11,754 bases of DNA from Clostridiales bacterium (GTDB taxonomy: Bacteria; Bacillota; Clostridia; Oscillospirales; Oscillospiraceae): assembly GCA_017577345.1 (NCBI GenBank), contig PITX01000018.1, forward strand, positions 1 through 11,754, written 5' to 3'. Within the stretch, counting starts at the first letter, position 1. Each line of letters opens with the position of its first letter. The position numbers and the translations under genes are program-made. The notes under the pieces are model-generated. The model saw only the letters and a program-made list of their open reading frames with translations, was not told the DNA's origin and did no database searches. This document shows positions 1-6,718 of this stretch, one piece after another.

Positions 1-469
1 GCACTCTGCGTCCCTCCACTGCACGGACAACGCGGTTTGCCTTGGTGGCGATCAGGCTTTGATGGTTGAGGATCAGCAAAACATAAGTCTCGATGAGTTG
101 TGCCTCGATGGCAGGTGCGCGCACCGTCAGCATCGGCTCCTTCGGAAAAATCGGTGTGCCCTCCGGCACGGCATAGATGTCGCCGGTAAAGCGGAAGTGC
201 TTCAGATAGGTCAGAAATTCCTCGCAGAACAGATCACGCTGCCGCAGATAGGCAATATCCTCGTCAGAAAAATGCAAGTTTTTGATGTAGTCGATCACCT
301 GCTCCAGACCTGCCGCGATGGCAAAGCCGCCGCCGTCCGGAATACTGCGGTAGAACACATCAAAGTAGCAGATGCGATCCTTCATGCCGTTGCGGAAGTA
401 GCCGTTGCTCATGGTCAGCTCATAAAAATCGCACAGCATTGTCATGTTCAGCTTGTCATATGTGTTCAC
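1..469 (-). CDS. pncB: Nicotinate phosphoribosyltransferase, N-terminal part (cut by window edge)
   Basis: This enzyme joins nicotinate to PRPP, with ATP hydrolysis, to give nicotinate mononucleotide in the Preiss-Handler route to NAD. Only the first 156 codons are in the window; the family is usually about 480 residues, so roughly two thirds lie beyond base 1. The visible protein begins VNTYDKLNMTMLCDFYELTM, then reads SNGYF, YFDVFYRSIPDGGGFAIAAG, FTGDIYAVPEGTPIFP and IETYVLLILNHQSLIATKA. These are N-terminal NAPRTase hallmarks. I chose the GTG at 469 because GAGGTG sits about five bases upstream, a good promoter lies just behind it, and the NAPRTase similarity starts there. It is transcribed alone, away from the GH20 gene upstream. 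The identity is confident; nothing can be said about the C-terminal half. Confidence 0.93.
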   Translation of the reverse strand, partial: MNTYDKLNMTMLCDFYELTMSNGYFRNGMKDRICYFDVFYRSIPDGGGFAIAAGLEQVIDYIKNLHFSDEDIAYLRQRDLFCEEFLTYLKHFRFTGDIYAVPEGTPIFPKEPMLTVRAPAIEAQLIETYVLLILNHQSLIATKANRVVRAVEGRRV

Positions 470-499
470 GGTCGCACCTCTTCCAGTATAATTACTTCA

Positions 500-528
500 A
501 TTATATCCTTTCGTGTCAAAATAAGCAA
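500..528 (-). promoter_or_regulatory. Sigma-A-type promoter of pncB
   Basis: On the minus strand, TTGCTT (528-523) is followed after exactly 17 bases by a perfect TATAAT (505-500). Transcription would start near 493, giving a leader of about 24 bases. A TTGACA-like string overlaps the spacer, but no -10 lies at the right distance from it. No riboswitch or obvious operator is visible in the short leader. Confidence 0.7.
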
Positions 529-535
529 CAACTTT

Positions 536-570
536 TTATAAAAAGAACAACCGTATCTTGAAAGACACGG
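536..570 (-). terminator. Rho-independent terminator after the GH20 gene
   Basis: On the minus strand CCGTGTCTT and AAGATACGG (570-551) pair over nine positions with one G-U wobble, closing a very small loop. The T-rich run TTGTTCTTTTTAT follows directly. It lies about 16 bases after the GH20 stop codon and separates that gene from the pncB promoter. On the plus strand nothing T-rich follows the stem, so it acts in one direction. Confidence 0.75.
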
Positions 571-586
571 CTGATTCTCAAAATAG

Positions 587-2815
587 TCAGTTATTTTCTA
601 AAATTACGGCAACCGCCGTCTCATCCGGTGCAATGCCGATCAGAAGTCCGGACACCGCTGCCGCGCTTCCGTCAATTCGCAGAAGCTGCCCGTCCGGAAG
701 CTCCTCAATGAAGAAATGCCCGAAGAAGCCATCGGACAGCAGCGCAGAGACTGTTTCCGTCTCTGTTCTGATGGGGACCGTCACACGCGCATCGCGGAAA
801 TGCAGTCCGGTTACCGCCTCGCGCAGCTGCCGTTCCGCCTCCTCCACTTCCTCCTGTGAGGCATAGATGTCCTCATTGACCGCCAAAGCCGTCTGATACG
901 CCTGTTCATAGAGCGCAAACTGCTCCGGCACATAGACACCGTCGCGGTCAGAGAAACGGTTTTCTTCCAACAGCCGCCAAAGTGCGCTGTGGTCTGCGGC
1001 AGGGAGCTTTTTCGGCTCGGAGGCCTCCGAAAGGACAGGCTCGGCAGAGCAGTCTGTATAGCCCGGGAACAGACGGATGCTGCTGCGAATGCGGCAGAAT
1101 TCCTCAAACGAGCACCGCTCGTTCAGCTCCCAGTCCAGCATCTTCGCAGAATTTGACCACATGCGGTCGATCAGATTATACAGACCGTTATCGTCGCCGT
1201 TCCAGACCTCCTGTTCTGCCCTCCAGCCGCCGTAATCTCCCCAAATCAGGAAGAATCCGCCGCCGACCTCGTTTTTCTCCATGGGAATGCCGTCTGCATC
1301 ATAGTTGTACATTCTACCCGGCGTCCACTCGTTGAAAATGCGCTCTGCCGTGCTGTGATGGAACGACCACCAGTAGTTCTCCGCATCGCGGGCATCGCCG
1401 CCGCTTTCACTGTTGCGCAGGACATAATAGCAGTAATTCTGCAGGCAGTTGTGCAGGATCCTGCCGTCTGCCAGATACCGTTCGACCTCTTCGCTCTCAT
1501 CCAGGCTCCAGACATAGAGCTCAAGATCCGGGTGGAGTGCAATATGCACATTTTCGTTATAGAGCACATCGTTAAAGGCACGAACAGAGGTATAGCCGAT
1601 CTCAAAGAGCACCTTCGCCGTTTCGTTGGCAAAGTCCGCCGCCGTATCGTAGCGGCTCCAGCCGCCGTTGATATGGGCATCGGCATAGTCGCCCCAGCCG
1701 TCGATATCGGAAACGGACAGCTCATCGAAACCGAAGTTAAATTTCGTACAGCCCAATGTGCGGAAGAAATCGGCGTATCCCTGCACAACGGCAAGGGCAA
1801 ATGCCCGTGCGACCGGATTGGTCACATCGACGGTGGAACGGGTCCTGTTGACGCAGATGCTGTAGAAATCGGCACCGTCACCGTAGGGGATGCTCACGCC
1901 GTCATGCTCCATGCCGTCGGCGCTGTAGGTCACCTCGTTGCAGCGGAAGGAAAAATCCGGATGCTCAGAGACATAAGCGGCATAGCGGCTCGTCATCACA
2001 TCGCAGTGCGGCGGCACATCGTAGTCCGGGATGATCTCAATATGCATCTGCTTTGCGTAGTCCACGATCTGCCGCAGGTCGTCGGCACTGTAGCTTTTGT
2101 CCGCGTTGGGGTCGGGATAATCCGTGTTCCAGTTGGGGTCGTAGCCGATCAGAAAGCTGAAATCGTTACCGTTGCAGTCTGCGCCGTCACTCCAGATATT
2201 GCCGCGGATGCCCTGGTCCTCTGACAAATGAAGCTCCAGCGCATTATAGCCCATCCAAGACATCTCGTGAAGCAGATTCTTGATCCATGCGACCGACCAG
2301 TATTTTCTGGCGCAGTCAAGCATCAGCGCTCGCTCTTTTGTATCAGGCGCAAAGGAGTAGGTGCAGGCAGGAAGGGTGTTTGAATTGTCGGAAATCATCG
2401 TTTTGAGCACCATTCTTGCGCCGTAGAGCAGGCCGCTTGCTTCCGAGGCACTGATCAGCACCTGCCGCGGCGTGATGCTGACGCTGTACGCCTCATGCAC
2501 AAAATCCTCGCTCAAAACCAGCACCAGATCGGTTTCCTGCGCATACTGCGCATCGCCCCATACGACCGGAAGCGGCGTTTCGGTCGGCTTGCCCGCTGCG
2601 GCAAATTCCGCGCAGATCAGCCGGAGCGTCTGCAAAAGCTCCTCCGAGGGAGCTTCCTCCGCAATCAGGAACAGCCGTGCCTGCTGTGTCAGCTCAAACA
2701 CGCCGTCCCCTGCCGTATAGGGATCAGTAAGCGTCTGTGCGGCTGCATCCGCACGAACGGAAAATGCAGACAGTAACAGTGTAAAGCATAATATATATGA
2801 AAGATATTTATTCAT
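587..2815 (-). CDS. Secreted glycoside hydrolase family 20 (beta-N-acetylhexosaminidase or lacto-N-biosidase type)
   Basis: This is a predicted extracellular enzyme of 742 residues that removes terminal N-acetylhexosamine, or a disaccharide containing it, from glycans such as mucin, milk oligosaccharides or chitin. Residues 1-24 form a Sec signal peptide (MNKYLSYILCFTLLLSAF, with ADA as a likely signal peptidase I site). Residues about 27-155 look like the alpha/beta GH20 N-terminal domain. The barrel runs from about 160 to 585: ALMLDCARKYWS opens it, the catalytic Asp-Glu pair is D364-E365 in FNFGFDELS, and FLIWGDYGGW (about 522-531) closes the sugar pocket. Residues about 611-673 resemble a FIVAR helical bundle. 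The last 70 residues are not recognised. No dockerin, LPXTG or lipobox is visible. I rejected an in-frame TTG at 2893 because the promoter lies inside that extension; AAGAGG precedes the chosen ATG by eight bases. The substrate is not settled by sequence. Confidence 0.88.
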   Translation of the reverse strand: MNKYLSYILCFTLLLSAFSVRADAAAQTLTDPYTAGDGVFELTQQARLFLIAEEAPSEELLQTLRLICAEFAAAGKPTETPLPVVWGDAQYAQETDLVLVLSEDFVHEAYSVSITPRQVLISASEASGLLYGARMVLKTMISDNSNTLPACTYSFAPDTKERALMLDCARKYWSVAWIKNLLHEMSWMGYNALELHLSEDQGIRGNIWSDGADCNGNDFSFLIGYDPNWNTDYPDPNADKSYSADDLRQIVDYAKQMHIEIIPDYDVPPHCDVMTSRYAAYVSEHPDFSFRCNEVTYSADGMEHDGVSIPYGDGADFYSICVNRTRSTVDVTNPVARAFALAVVQGYADFFRTLGCTKFNFGFDELSVSDIDGWGDYADAHINGGWSRYDTAADFANETAKVLFEIGYTSVRAFNDVLYNENVHIALHPDLELYVWSLDESEEVERYLADGRILHNCLQNYCYYVLRNSESGGDARDAENYWWSFHHSTAERIFNEWTPGRMYNYDADGIPMEKNEVGGGFFLIWGDYGGWRAEQEVWNGDDNGLYNLIDRMWSNSAKMLDWELNERCSFEEFCRIRSSIRLFPGYTDCSAEPVLSEASEPKKLPAADHSALWRLLEENRFSDRDGVYVPEQFALYEQAYQTALAVNEDIYASQEEVEEAERQLREAVTGLHFRDARVTVPIRTETETVSALLSDGFFGHFFIEELPDGQLLRIDGSAAAVSGLLIGIAPDETAVAVILENN

Positions 2816-2842
2816 GGCTTCAGCCTCTTTTCTTCTTTGCCT

Positions 2843-2872
2843 ATGATACTTCCGTCCCCGTTCATTTGTCAA
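2843..2872 (-). promoter_or_regulatory. Promoter of the GH20 gene
   Basis: On the minus strand a perfect TTGACA (2872-2867) is followed after 18 bases by TATCAT (2848-2843), which matches TATAAT at five of six positions. The expected leader is about 20 bases and contains the AAGAGG ribosome-binding site. The -35 box lies about 33 bases from the -35 box of the divergent operon, so the two promoters sit back to back. Confidence 0.65.
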
Positions 2873-2905
2873 CTGTTTCGAATCACCGGGCAAAATGAAT
2901 TTTTG

Positions 2906-2934
2906 TTGACCTGACCGCAGGAGTTTGGTATGAT
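2906..2934 (+). promoter_or_regulatory. Promoter of the thioesterase-rimM-trmD operon
   Basis: TTGACC (2906-2911) and TATGAT (2929-2934) are separated by the ideal 17 bases. Transcription would start near 2941, about 35 bases before the thioesterase ATG. It is the only convincing promoter I see for the nine-gene plus-strand operon that ends at 7779. Confidence 0.72.
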
Positions 2935-2975
2935 ATAAAGTGAAATAATATGATAAGCCGAGGGGGAGCGTGACT

Positions 2976-3362
2976 ATGGCAATCGAAATCGGACTGCAGG
3001 GAATTGCGGAGACACTGGTTGAACAAGAGGATACCGCAAAGGTCGTCGGCTCGGGCGATCTTTTGGTCTATGCCACGCCCTGTATGGTCGCTCTGATGGA
3101 GGGCGCAGCGTGCGAATCCGTTGCGCCGCACCTGGCAGACGGTGAAAGCTCCGTCGGCGTGTCTATGGAGGTCAGGCACCTTTCCGCGACACCGGTCGGC
3201 ATGGAGGTGCGGGCAGAATCGAAGGTCACTGCCGTGGACGGCAGAAAAATTACCTTTGAGATCATTGCCTATGACGAGGCGGGAGAGATCGGCAGAGCCA
3301 CGCACGAGCGCGTGATCGTCAAGGCAGACCGATTTCTGGAAAAAGCATACGACAAACTCTGA
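2976..3362 (+). CDS. FlK-like hot-dog thioesterase
   Basis: This 128-residue cytoplasmic protein belongs to the fluoroacetyl-CoA thioesterase (FlK) branch of the hot-dog fold, predicted to hydrolyse an acyl-CoA thioester. The family triad is visible: T34 in YATPCM, E42 in LMEGAA and H68 in VRHLSATP. Their spacing equals that of T42, E50 and H76 in the Streptomyces cattleya enzyme (recalled from the literature). A GTG six bases upstream is also in frame, but it lies too close to AGGGGGAG (2961-2968); the ATG at 2976 has a seven-base spacing. It is the first gene of the operon, 13 bases before rimM. Most FlK-like proteins in bacteria have no known fluoroacetate role, so the natural substrate is open. 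Its placement before rimM is unusual. Confidence 0.85.
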   Translation: MAIEIGLQGIAETLVEQEDTAKVVGSGDLLVYATPCMVALMEGAACESVAPHLADGESSVGVSMEVRHLSATPVGMEVRAESKVTAVDGRKITFEIIAYDEAGEIGRATHERVIVKADRFLEKAYDKL

Positions 3363-3375
3363 CGGAGGGATCACG

Positions 3376-3876
3376 ATGGATAAGCAATTACTGGAAACAG
3401 GTGAGATCGTCAGCACCCACGGTATTCAGGGAGAAGTGAAAATTCTTCCGTGGGCAGACGGGCCCGACTTTCTGCTGCAATTTGATACGATTTACCTGAA
3501 CGGCAAGCCCTACGAGGTAGAAGCCTCCCGCGTGCACAAGACCTGCGTGCTGGCGAAGCTCAAGGGCATCGACACGCCGGAAAAAGCAACGCTTCTGCGC
3601 GGTCAGACCGTTTCGGTAGACCGTGAGGGTCTCAAGCTGCCGGAGGGCACTGTCTTTATCGCCGATCTGATCGGCTGCCGTGTTTTAGATGATGGCGGCA
3701 CGGAGATTGGAAAGATCAAGGATGTTCTGACCATGCCCTCCTCCGATGTCTATGTCATTCAGGGCAAAAAAAGCTACATGATTCCGGCGGTAAAGGAATT
3801 CGTGCGCGAAATCAATGTGGCGCAGGGCTACGTGCAGGTGCATCTGATTGAGGGAATGGCGAACGATGAGAATTGA
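3376..3876 (+). CDS. rimM: Ribosome maturation factor RimM
   Basis: RimM binds ribosomal protein S19 and helps fold the 3' (head) domain of 16S rRNA during 30S assembly. The 166-residue protein has the expected two beta-barrels. The N-terminal RimM barrel, about residues 5-85, opens with ETGEIVSTHGIQGEVKILPW. A C-terminal PRC barrel, about 92-160, contains IGCRVLDDGG, IGKIKDVL and YMIPAVKEFVREIN. Length and order match the family. GGAGGG lies six bases before the ATG. Its 3' end overlaps trmD by 11 bases, the usual rimM-trmD coupling. The partners normally seen upstream, rpsP and the KH-domain gene khpA, are absent; a thioesterase takes their place. Confidence 0.96.
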   Translation: MDKQLLETGEIVSTHGIQGEVKILPWADGPDFLLQFDTIYLNGKPYEVEASRVHKTCVLAKLKGIDTPEKATLLRGQTVSVDREGLKLPEGTVFIADLIGCRVLDDGGTEIGKIKDVLTMPSSDVYVIQGKKSYMIPAVKEFVREINVAQGYVQVHLIEGMANDEN

Positions 3877-4639
3877 TATTCTGACTCTGTTCCCCGACAC
3901 CGTCGGCGACATGATGAACGAGTCCATTCTGGGAAGAGCGCAGGAGCGCGGCTATATCCGCATTGAGGCGCACCAGATTCGGGACTATACCACAAACAAG
4001 CAAAATCAGGTAGACGACTATCCCTACGGCGGCGGACGCGGTGCCATCATGCAGGCAGACCCGCTCTATCAGTGCTGGTGCCATGTCTGCGATGAAGCAG
4101 GTGCGCCGGTGCATACGATTTTTCTTTCTCCGTGCGGTCACACCTATACGCAGGCAGATGCGAAACGCCTGTCGAAGCTGGATAATATCGTGCTGGTCTG
4201 CGGTCATTATGAGGGCATCGACCAACGGTTTATCGACGAATGTGTGGACGAGGAAATCTCCATCGGCGATTTTGTGCTGACCGGCGGCGAAATTCCTGCC
4301 ATGGCGATCGCCGACTCGGTTTGCAGGCTTGTGCCCGGCGTTCTGCCGGATGCCGAATGCTTTGAGGACGAAAGCCATTGGGACGGCACGCTGGAATACC
4401 CGCAGTACAGCCGTCCTGCCGTGTGGCACGGGCGTGAGGTGCCGCCGATCTTAGTCAGCGGTGACCATGCCAAGGTCGCCCGCTGGCGCAGGAAGCAGTC
4501 GCTTCTCCGCACCCGCGCACGCAGACCGGACATGTACGAAAAGCTGAAGCTTGATTCCAAAGAGGACAAAAAAATTCTGAGGGAGATCGCGGATGATGAC
4601 GAACTTGCAGCAGCTCAAGCAGTGGATCAGGGAAAGTAA
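3866..4639 (+). CDS. trmD: tRNA (guanine-N1-)-methyltransferase TrmD
   Basis: TrmD methylates N1 of G37 next to the anticodon, using S-adenosylmethionine, and so prevents +1 frameshifting. The 257-residue protein shows the SPOUT trefoil-knot signatures: PYGGGRGAIMQADPLY (about 53-68), LSPCGHTYTQADA (87-99), LVCGHYEGIDQRF (110-122) and IGDFVLTGGEIPAM (133-146). The tRNA-binding tail has EYPQYSRPAVWHG, LVSGDHAKVARWR and RTRARRPDM. R154 sits at the family's catalytic arginine position. The usual catalytic aspartate, by hand alignment, reads as E169 in EDESHWDG. An upstream in-frame GTG (3848) was rejected because the conserved MRIDILTLFP begins at 3866. The start overlaps rimM and the end overlaps the sirtuin gene by 47 bases. 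rplS, its usual follower, is absent. Confidence 0.96.
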   Translation: MRIDILTLFPDTVGDMMNESILGRAQERGYIRIEAHQIRDYTTNKQNQVDDYPYGGGRGAIMQADPLYQCWCHVCDEAGAPVHTIFLSPCGHTYTQADAKRLSKLDNIVLVCGHYEGIDQRFIDECVDEEISIGDFVLTGGEIPAMAIADSVCRLVPGVLPDAECFEDESHWDGTLEYPQYSRPAVWHGREVPPILVSGDHAKVARWRRKQSLLRTRARRPDMYEKLKLDSKEDKKILREIADDDELAAAQAVDQGK

Positions 4640-5309
4640 AAGTGCCGTCTTTTTCGGCGGTGCCGGGGTCTCCACGGAAAGCGGTATCCCCGATTTCCGC
4701 AGCGTGGACGGGCTGTACAGTCAGACCTTTGACTACCCGCCCGAGACGATCATCTCGCACAGCTTTTATGAGCGCAAGCCGGAGTATTTTTTCCGTTTTT
4801 ACCGCGAAAAGATGCTTCCGCTCGGCTTTGCACCGAATGTGACGCATCAGGTTTTGGCGCGTCTGGAGCAGGAAGGGCATCTTGCTGCAGTCGTCACGCA
4901 GAACATTGACGGTCTGCATCAGAAGGCAGGAAGCAAAGCCGTCTATGAGCTGCACGGCAGTGTCCTGCGCAACTACTGCGTCAAATGCGGCAAATTCCAC
5001 CGTGCGGAGGTCGTCCGCGATGCAAAAAGCGTCCCCCTGTGCGAATGCGGCGGCATCATCAAGCCCGATGTCGTCCTCTATGAAGAGCCGCTCGATGAGC
5101 GCACCGTAGAAGGTGCCGTCTCCGCTATCCGCAAGGCAGACCTCCTGATCGTCGGCGGCACCAGTCTGACCGTCTATCCGGCGGCAGGACTGCTGCACTA
5201 CTATCGCGGCGACCGGCTGGTGCTCATCAACCGCGACGAAACGCCCTATGACAGCTACGCCAATTTAGTCTTTCACGAAAAGCTGGGTGACATCTTCTCC
5301 CAGCTCTGA
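4593..5309 (+). CDS. Sir2-family NAD-dependent protein deacetylase
   Basis: This cytoplasmic sirtuin would remove acetyl or other acyl groups from protein lysines, consuming NAD and releasing nicotinamide and O-acetyl-ADP-ribose. Its 238 residues match the bacterial family. The Rossmann NAD site is GAGVSTESGIPDFRS (23-37), followed by TQNIDGLHQKAG (102-113). The catalytic histidine is H121 in ELHGSV. A structural zinc knuckle is formed by C129, C132, C150 and C152; the last pair is CxC rather than the common CxxC. VGGTSLTVYP (187-196) is the C-terminal nucleotide-binding segment. The gene starts inside trmD, overlapping it by 47 bases, with AGGGAG upstream. ATG codons at 4593 and 4596 are both possible. 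The overlap implies coupled translation with trmD. Substrates cannot be inferred. Confidence 0.95.
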   Translation: MMTNLQQLKQWIRESKSAVFFGGAGVSTESGIPDFRSVDGLYSQTFDYPPETIISHSFYERKPEYFFRFYREKMLPLGFAPNVTHQVLARLEQEGHLAAVVTQNIDGLHQKAGSKAVYELHGSVLRNYCVKCGKFHRAEVVRDAKSVPLCECGGIIKPDVVLYEEPLDERTVEGAVSAIRKADLLIVGGTSLTVYPAAGLLHYYRGDRLVLINRDETPYDSYANLVFHEKLGDIFSQL

Positions 5310-5317
5310 GGTATACA

Positions 5318-6022
5318 ATGGAGCATACAATGCAGGTCATTGCGCGTATTTGCAGTGACTTCCCGACAAAATTCGGCCTGCCCCGGCAGAGCGGTCTGGT
5401 ACCTGAGCTTCGCTCCACAGTCGTTTTTGAGCCGCCGTACCGCAACGATGATGCACTGCGCGGTTTGGAGGGATTTTCGCACCTGTGGCTGATCTGGGAG
5501 TTTTCCGAGGCCGTGCGGAAGGACTGGTCTCCCACCGTCCGCCCGCCGCGGCTGGGCGGCAATGAGCGCATCGGCGTGTTTGCCAGCCGTTCCCCGTTCC
5601 GTCCCAATCCCATCGGGCTTTCCTGCGTGAAGTTGGAGGAAATTCGCCGCACCGCACACGACGGCACCGTTTTGGTCGTTTCCGGCGCAGATTTAATGGA
5701 CGGAACGCCGATTTTTGACATCAAACCCTACCTTCCCTATGCGGACACGCATCCGGAGGCAAGCGGCGGCTTTGCACAGTCCGCTCCCGATGCTTCGCTG
5801 ACGGTCAACTGCCCTCCGGCACTTTTAGAGCTTCTGCCGGACGATCGCCGTGCCGTATTGCTCGGCGTACTGGCGCACGATCCGCGCCCGTCCTATCAGG
5901 ATGATCCCGAGCGCATCTACGGGATGGAATTTGCAGGCTTTGATGTCCGCTTCCGTGTTGACGGCACGGAGCTTTCCGTCTGCGAGATCGAGACGGCTGA
6001 CGGAGGGAACTGGCATGACTGA
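5318..6022 (+). CDS. trmO: tRNA (N6-threonylcarbamoyladenosine-N6)-methyltransferase TrmO
   Basis: TrmO (TsaA/YaeB family) uses S-adenosylmethionine to methylate t6A37 to m6t6A in threonine tRNA. The 234-residue protein has the N-terminal TsaA beta-barrel (about 5-145) with TKFGLPRQSGLVPEL, LEGFSHLWLIWEF, VRPPRLGGNERIGVFASRSP, FRPNPIGLS and GTPIFDIKPYLPYAD. The C-terminal YaeB domain contains LLGVLAHDPRPSYQ and ERIYGMEFAGFDVRFR. Length is as expected for the two-domain form. TGAGG, overlapping the sirtuin stop, lies seven bases before the ATG at 5318; a second ATG at 5330 is possible. The gap to the sirtuin gene is eight bases. Its last eight bases overlap the next small reading frame. Together with TrmD it makes this operon rich in position-37 tRNA modification. 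Confidence 0.93.
   Translation: MEHTMQVIARICSDFPTKFGLPRQSGLVPELRSTVVFEPPYRNDDALRGLEGFSHLWLIWEFSEAVRKDWSPTVRPPRLGGNERIGVFASRSPFRPNPIGLSCVKLEEIRRTAHDGTVLVVSGADLMDGTPIFDIKPYLPYADTHPEASGGFAQSAPDASLTVNCPPALLELLPDDRRAVLLGVLAHDPRPSYQDDPERIYGMEFAGFDVRFRVDGTELSVCEIETADGGNWHD
6002..6007 (+). promoter_or_regulatory. Strong ribosome-binding site before the GNAT remnant
   Basis: GGAGGG lies seven bases before the ATG at 6015, inside the end of trmO. It is better than the sites of several full genes here and is the main reason for treating the 56-codon frame as translated. Confidence 0.55.
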
Positions 6023-6185
6023 GTTGGAGATGCTCCGTCTGGCAAAGGAAAAAGCAATGGATACCGTCAAGGCGAGTATCTACTCGTTCAATACGCAAAG
6101 TCAGCGGATGTTCTTATCCGTCGGCTTCCGGCAGATCGCCGAAGAATGGTACGAATGTATAATTTCCGAGGATGATGGCAAATGA
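6015..6185 (+). pseudogene. C-terminal remnant of a GNAT acetyltransferase (56 codons, possibly still translated)
   Basis: This 56-residue frame reads MTELEMLRLAKEKAMDTVKA, then ASIYSFNTQSQRMFLSVGFR and a short acidic tail. It fits only the C-terminal part of the GNAT fold: helix alpha3, the next strand, and the helix that ends in the 'N...Y..VGF' pattern (motif B). The N-terminal half and the acetyl-CoA loop (Q/RxxGxG/A) are missing. Nothing resembling them lies upstream, where trmO occupies another frame. It therefore cannot be a working acetyltransferase alone. It keeps a good ribosome-binding site, overlaps trmO by eight bases, and overlaps the next gene by ATGA. It may be a deletion remnant kept as a translational coupler, or a small protein in its own right. 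The GNAT origin is fairly clear; the present role is unknown. Confidence 0.6.
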
Positions 6186-6718
6186 GAATTGAAACCGACC
6201 GTCTGATCATCCGTTCCCTTGCGCGGGACGATGCGGCGGTGTTTGCCGAAATGGCAAGGGACGGCAGTCTTTCCGACATCGGCTTTGACGCAGACTGCGC
6301 CGCATGGATAGATGACTGGATCAAAGAAGCACTTGCGCTTTCCGCACAGGATGATGCCGAAAAGGACTATATTGCCTGCACCGTCTGCCTCAAAAGAAGC
6401 GGCACGGTCATCGGCTCGATCGGATGCTCATATTACAAGGATTTAAAGCAGGTGGGCATTACCTTTTTTATCGGGCAATCCTACCGAAAAAACGGTTTTG
6501 CGGCGGAGAGTATCCGCGCCTACCGGGATTACTTTTTCGCACACTACCCGCAAAAGAAGCTGATCGCGACCGTGCGGGAAACAAACACGCCTTCATGGAA
6601 AGCCATCGAAAAGTGCGCATTCCGTCTGACCGAAACGAAGCTGTATCGCGATCAGGGCGATGATGCGCCGCTTCTCTACCGCTTCTATGAATGTACGAAA
6701 GGAGATTTGAGGATATGA
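6182..6718 (+). CDS. GNAT-family N-acetyltransferase (RimJ/RimL type)
   Basis: This cytoplasmic acetyl-CoA-dependent acetyltransferase has 178 residues. It opens with MRIETDRLIIRSLARDDAA, the classic start of the RimJ/RimL-like branch. It continues with VIGSIGCSYY (strand beta4), ITFFIGQSYRKNGFAAESI (the acetyl-CoA loop, written YRKNGFA) and ATVRETNTPSWKAIEKCAF (motif B). The family includes ribosomal-protein acetylases, but also antibiotic and small-molecule acetylases, so the acceptor is not known. The start codon overlaps the preceding stop as ATGA, and the end overlaps the next gene in the same way. A GAGG about ten bases upstream is a modest ribosome-binding site, consistent with coupled translation. 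Confidence 0.88.
   Translation: MRIETDRLIIRSLARDDAAVFAEMARDGSLSDIGFDADCAAWIDDWIKEALALSAQDDAEKDYIACTVCLKRSGTVIGSIGCSYYKDLKQVGITFFIGQSYRKNGFAAESIRAYRDYFFAHYPQKKLIATVRETNTPSWKAIEKCAFRLTETKLYRDQGDDAPLLYRFYECTKGDLRI

Noticed and set aside
59..541. 160-codon plus-strand open frame opposite pncB
   Set aside because: The minus strand reads as a clear NAPRTase N-terminus, and this frame runs backwards through the pncB promoter.
1355..2224. 289-codon plus-strand open frame opposite the GH20 gene
   Set aside because: It is the complement of the conserved GH20 barrel, has no family resemblance and no ribosome-binding site, and its valine/alanine/isoleucine-rich composition is typical of antisense frames in GC-rich genes.
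2816..2893. 26-residue N-terminal extension of the GH20 protein from TTG 2893
   Set aside because: It contains the promoter boxes and would place a charged stretch before a clean signal peptide; ATG 2815 has its own AAGAGG.
3812..4429. 205-codon minus-strand open frame inside rimM-trmD
   Set aside because: It is antisense to conserved TrmD motifs and lacks any upstream signal.
5850..6014. Upstream in-frame extension of the GNAT remnant
   Set aside because: These codons overlap the conserved C-terminal domain of TrmO in another frame and show no GNAT pattern, so they are a shadow and not the missing half of the acetyltransferase.
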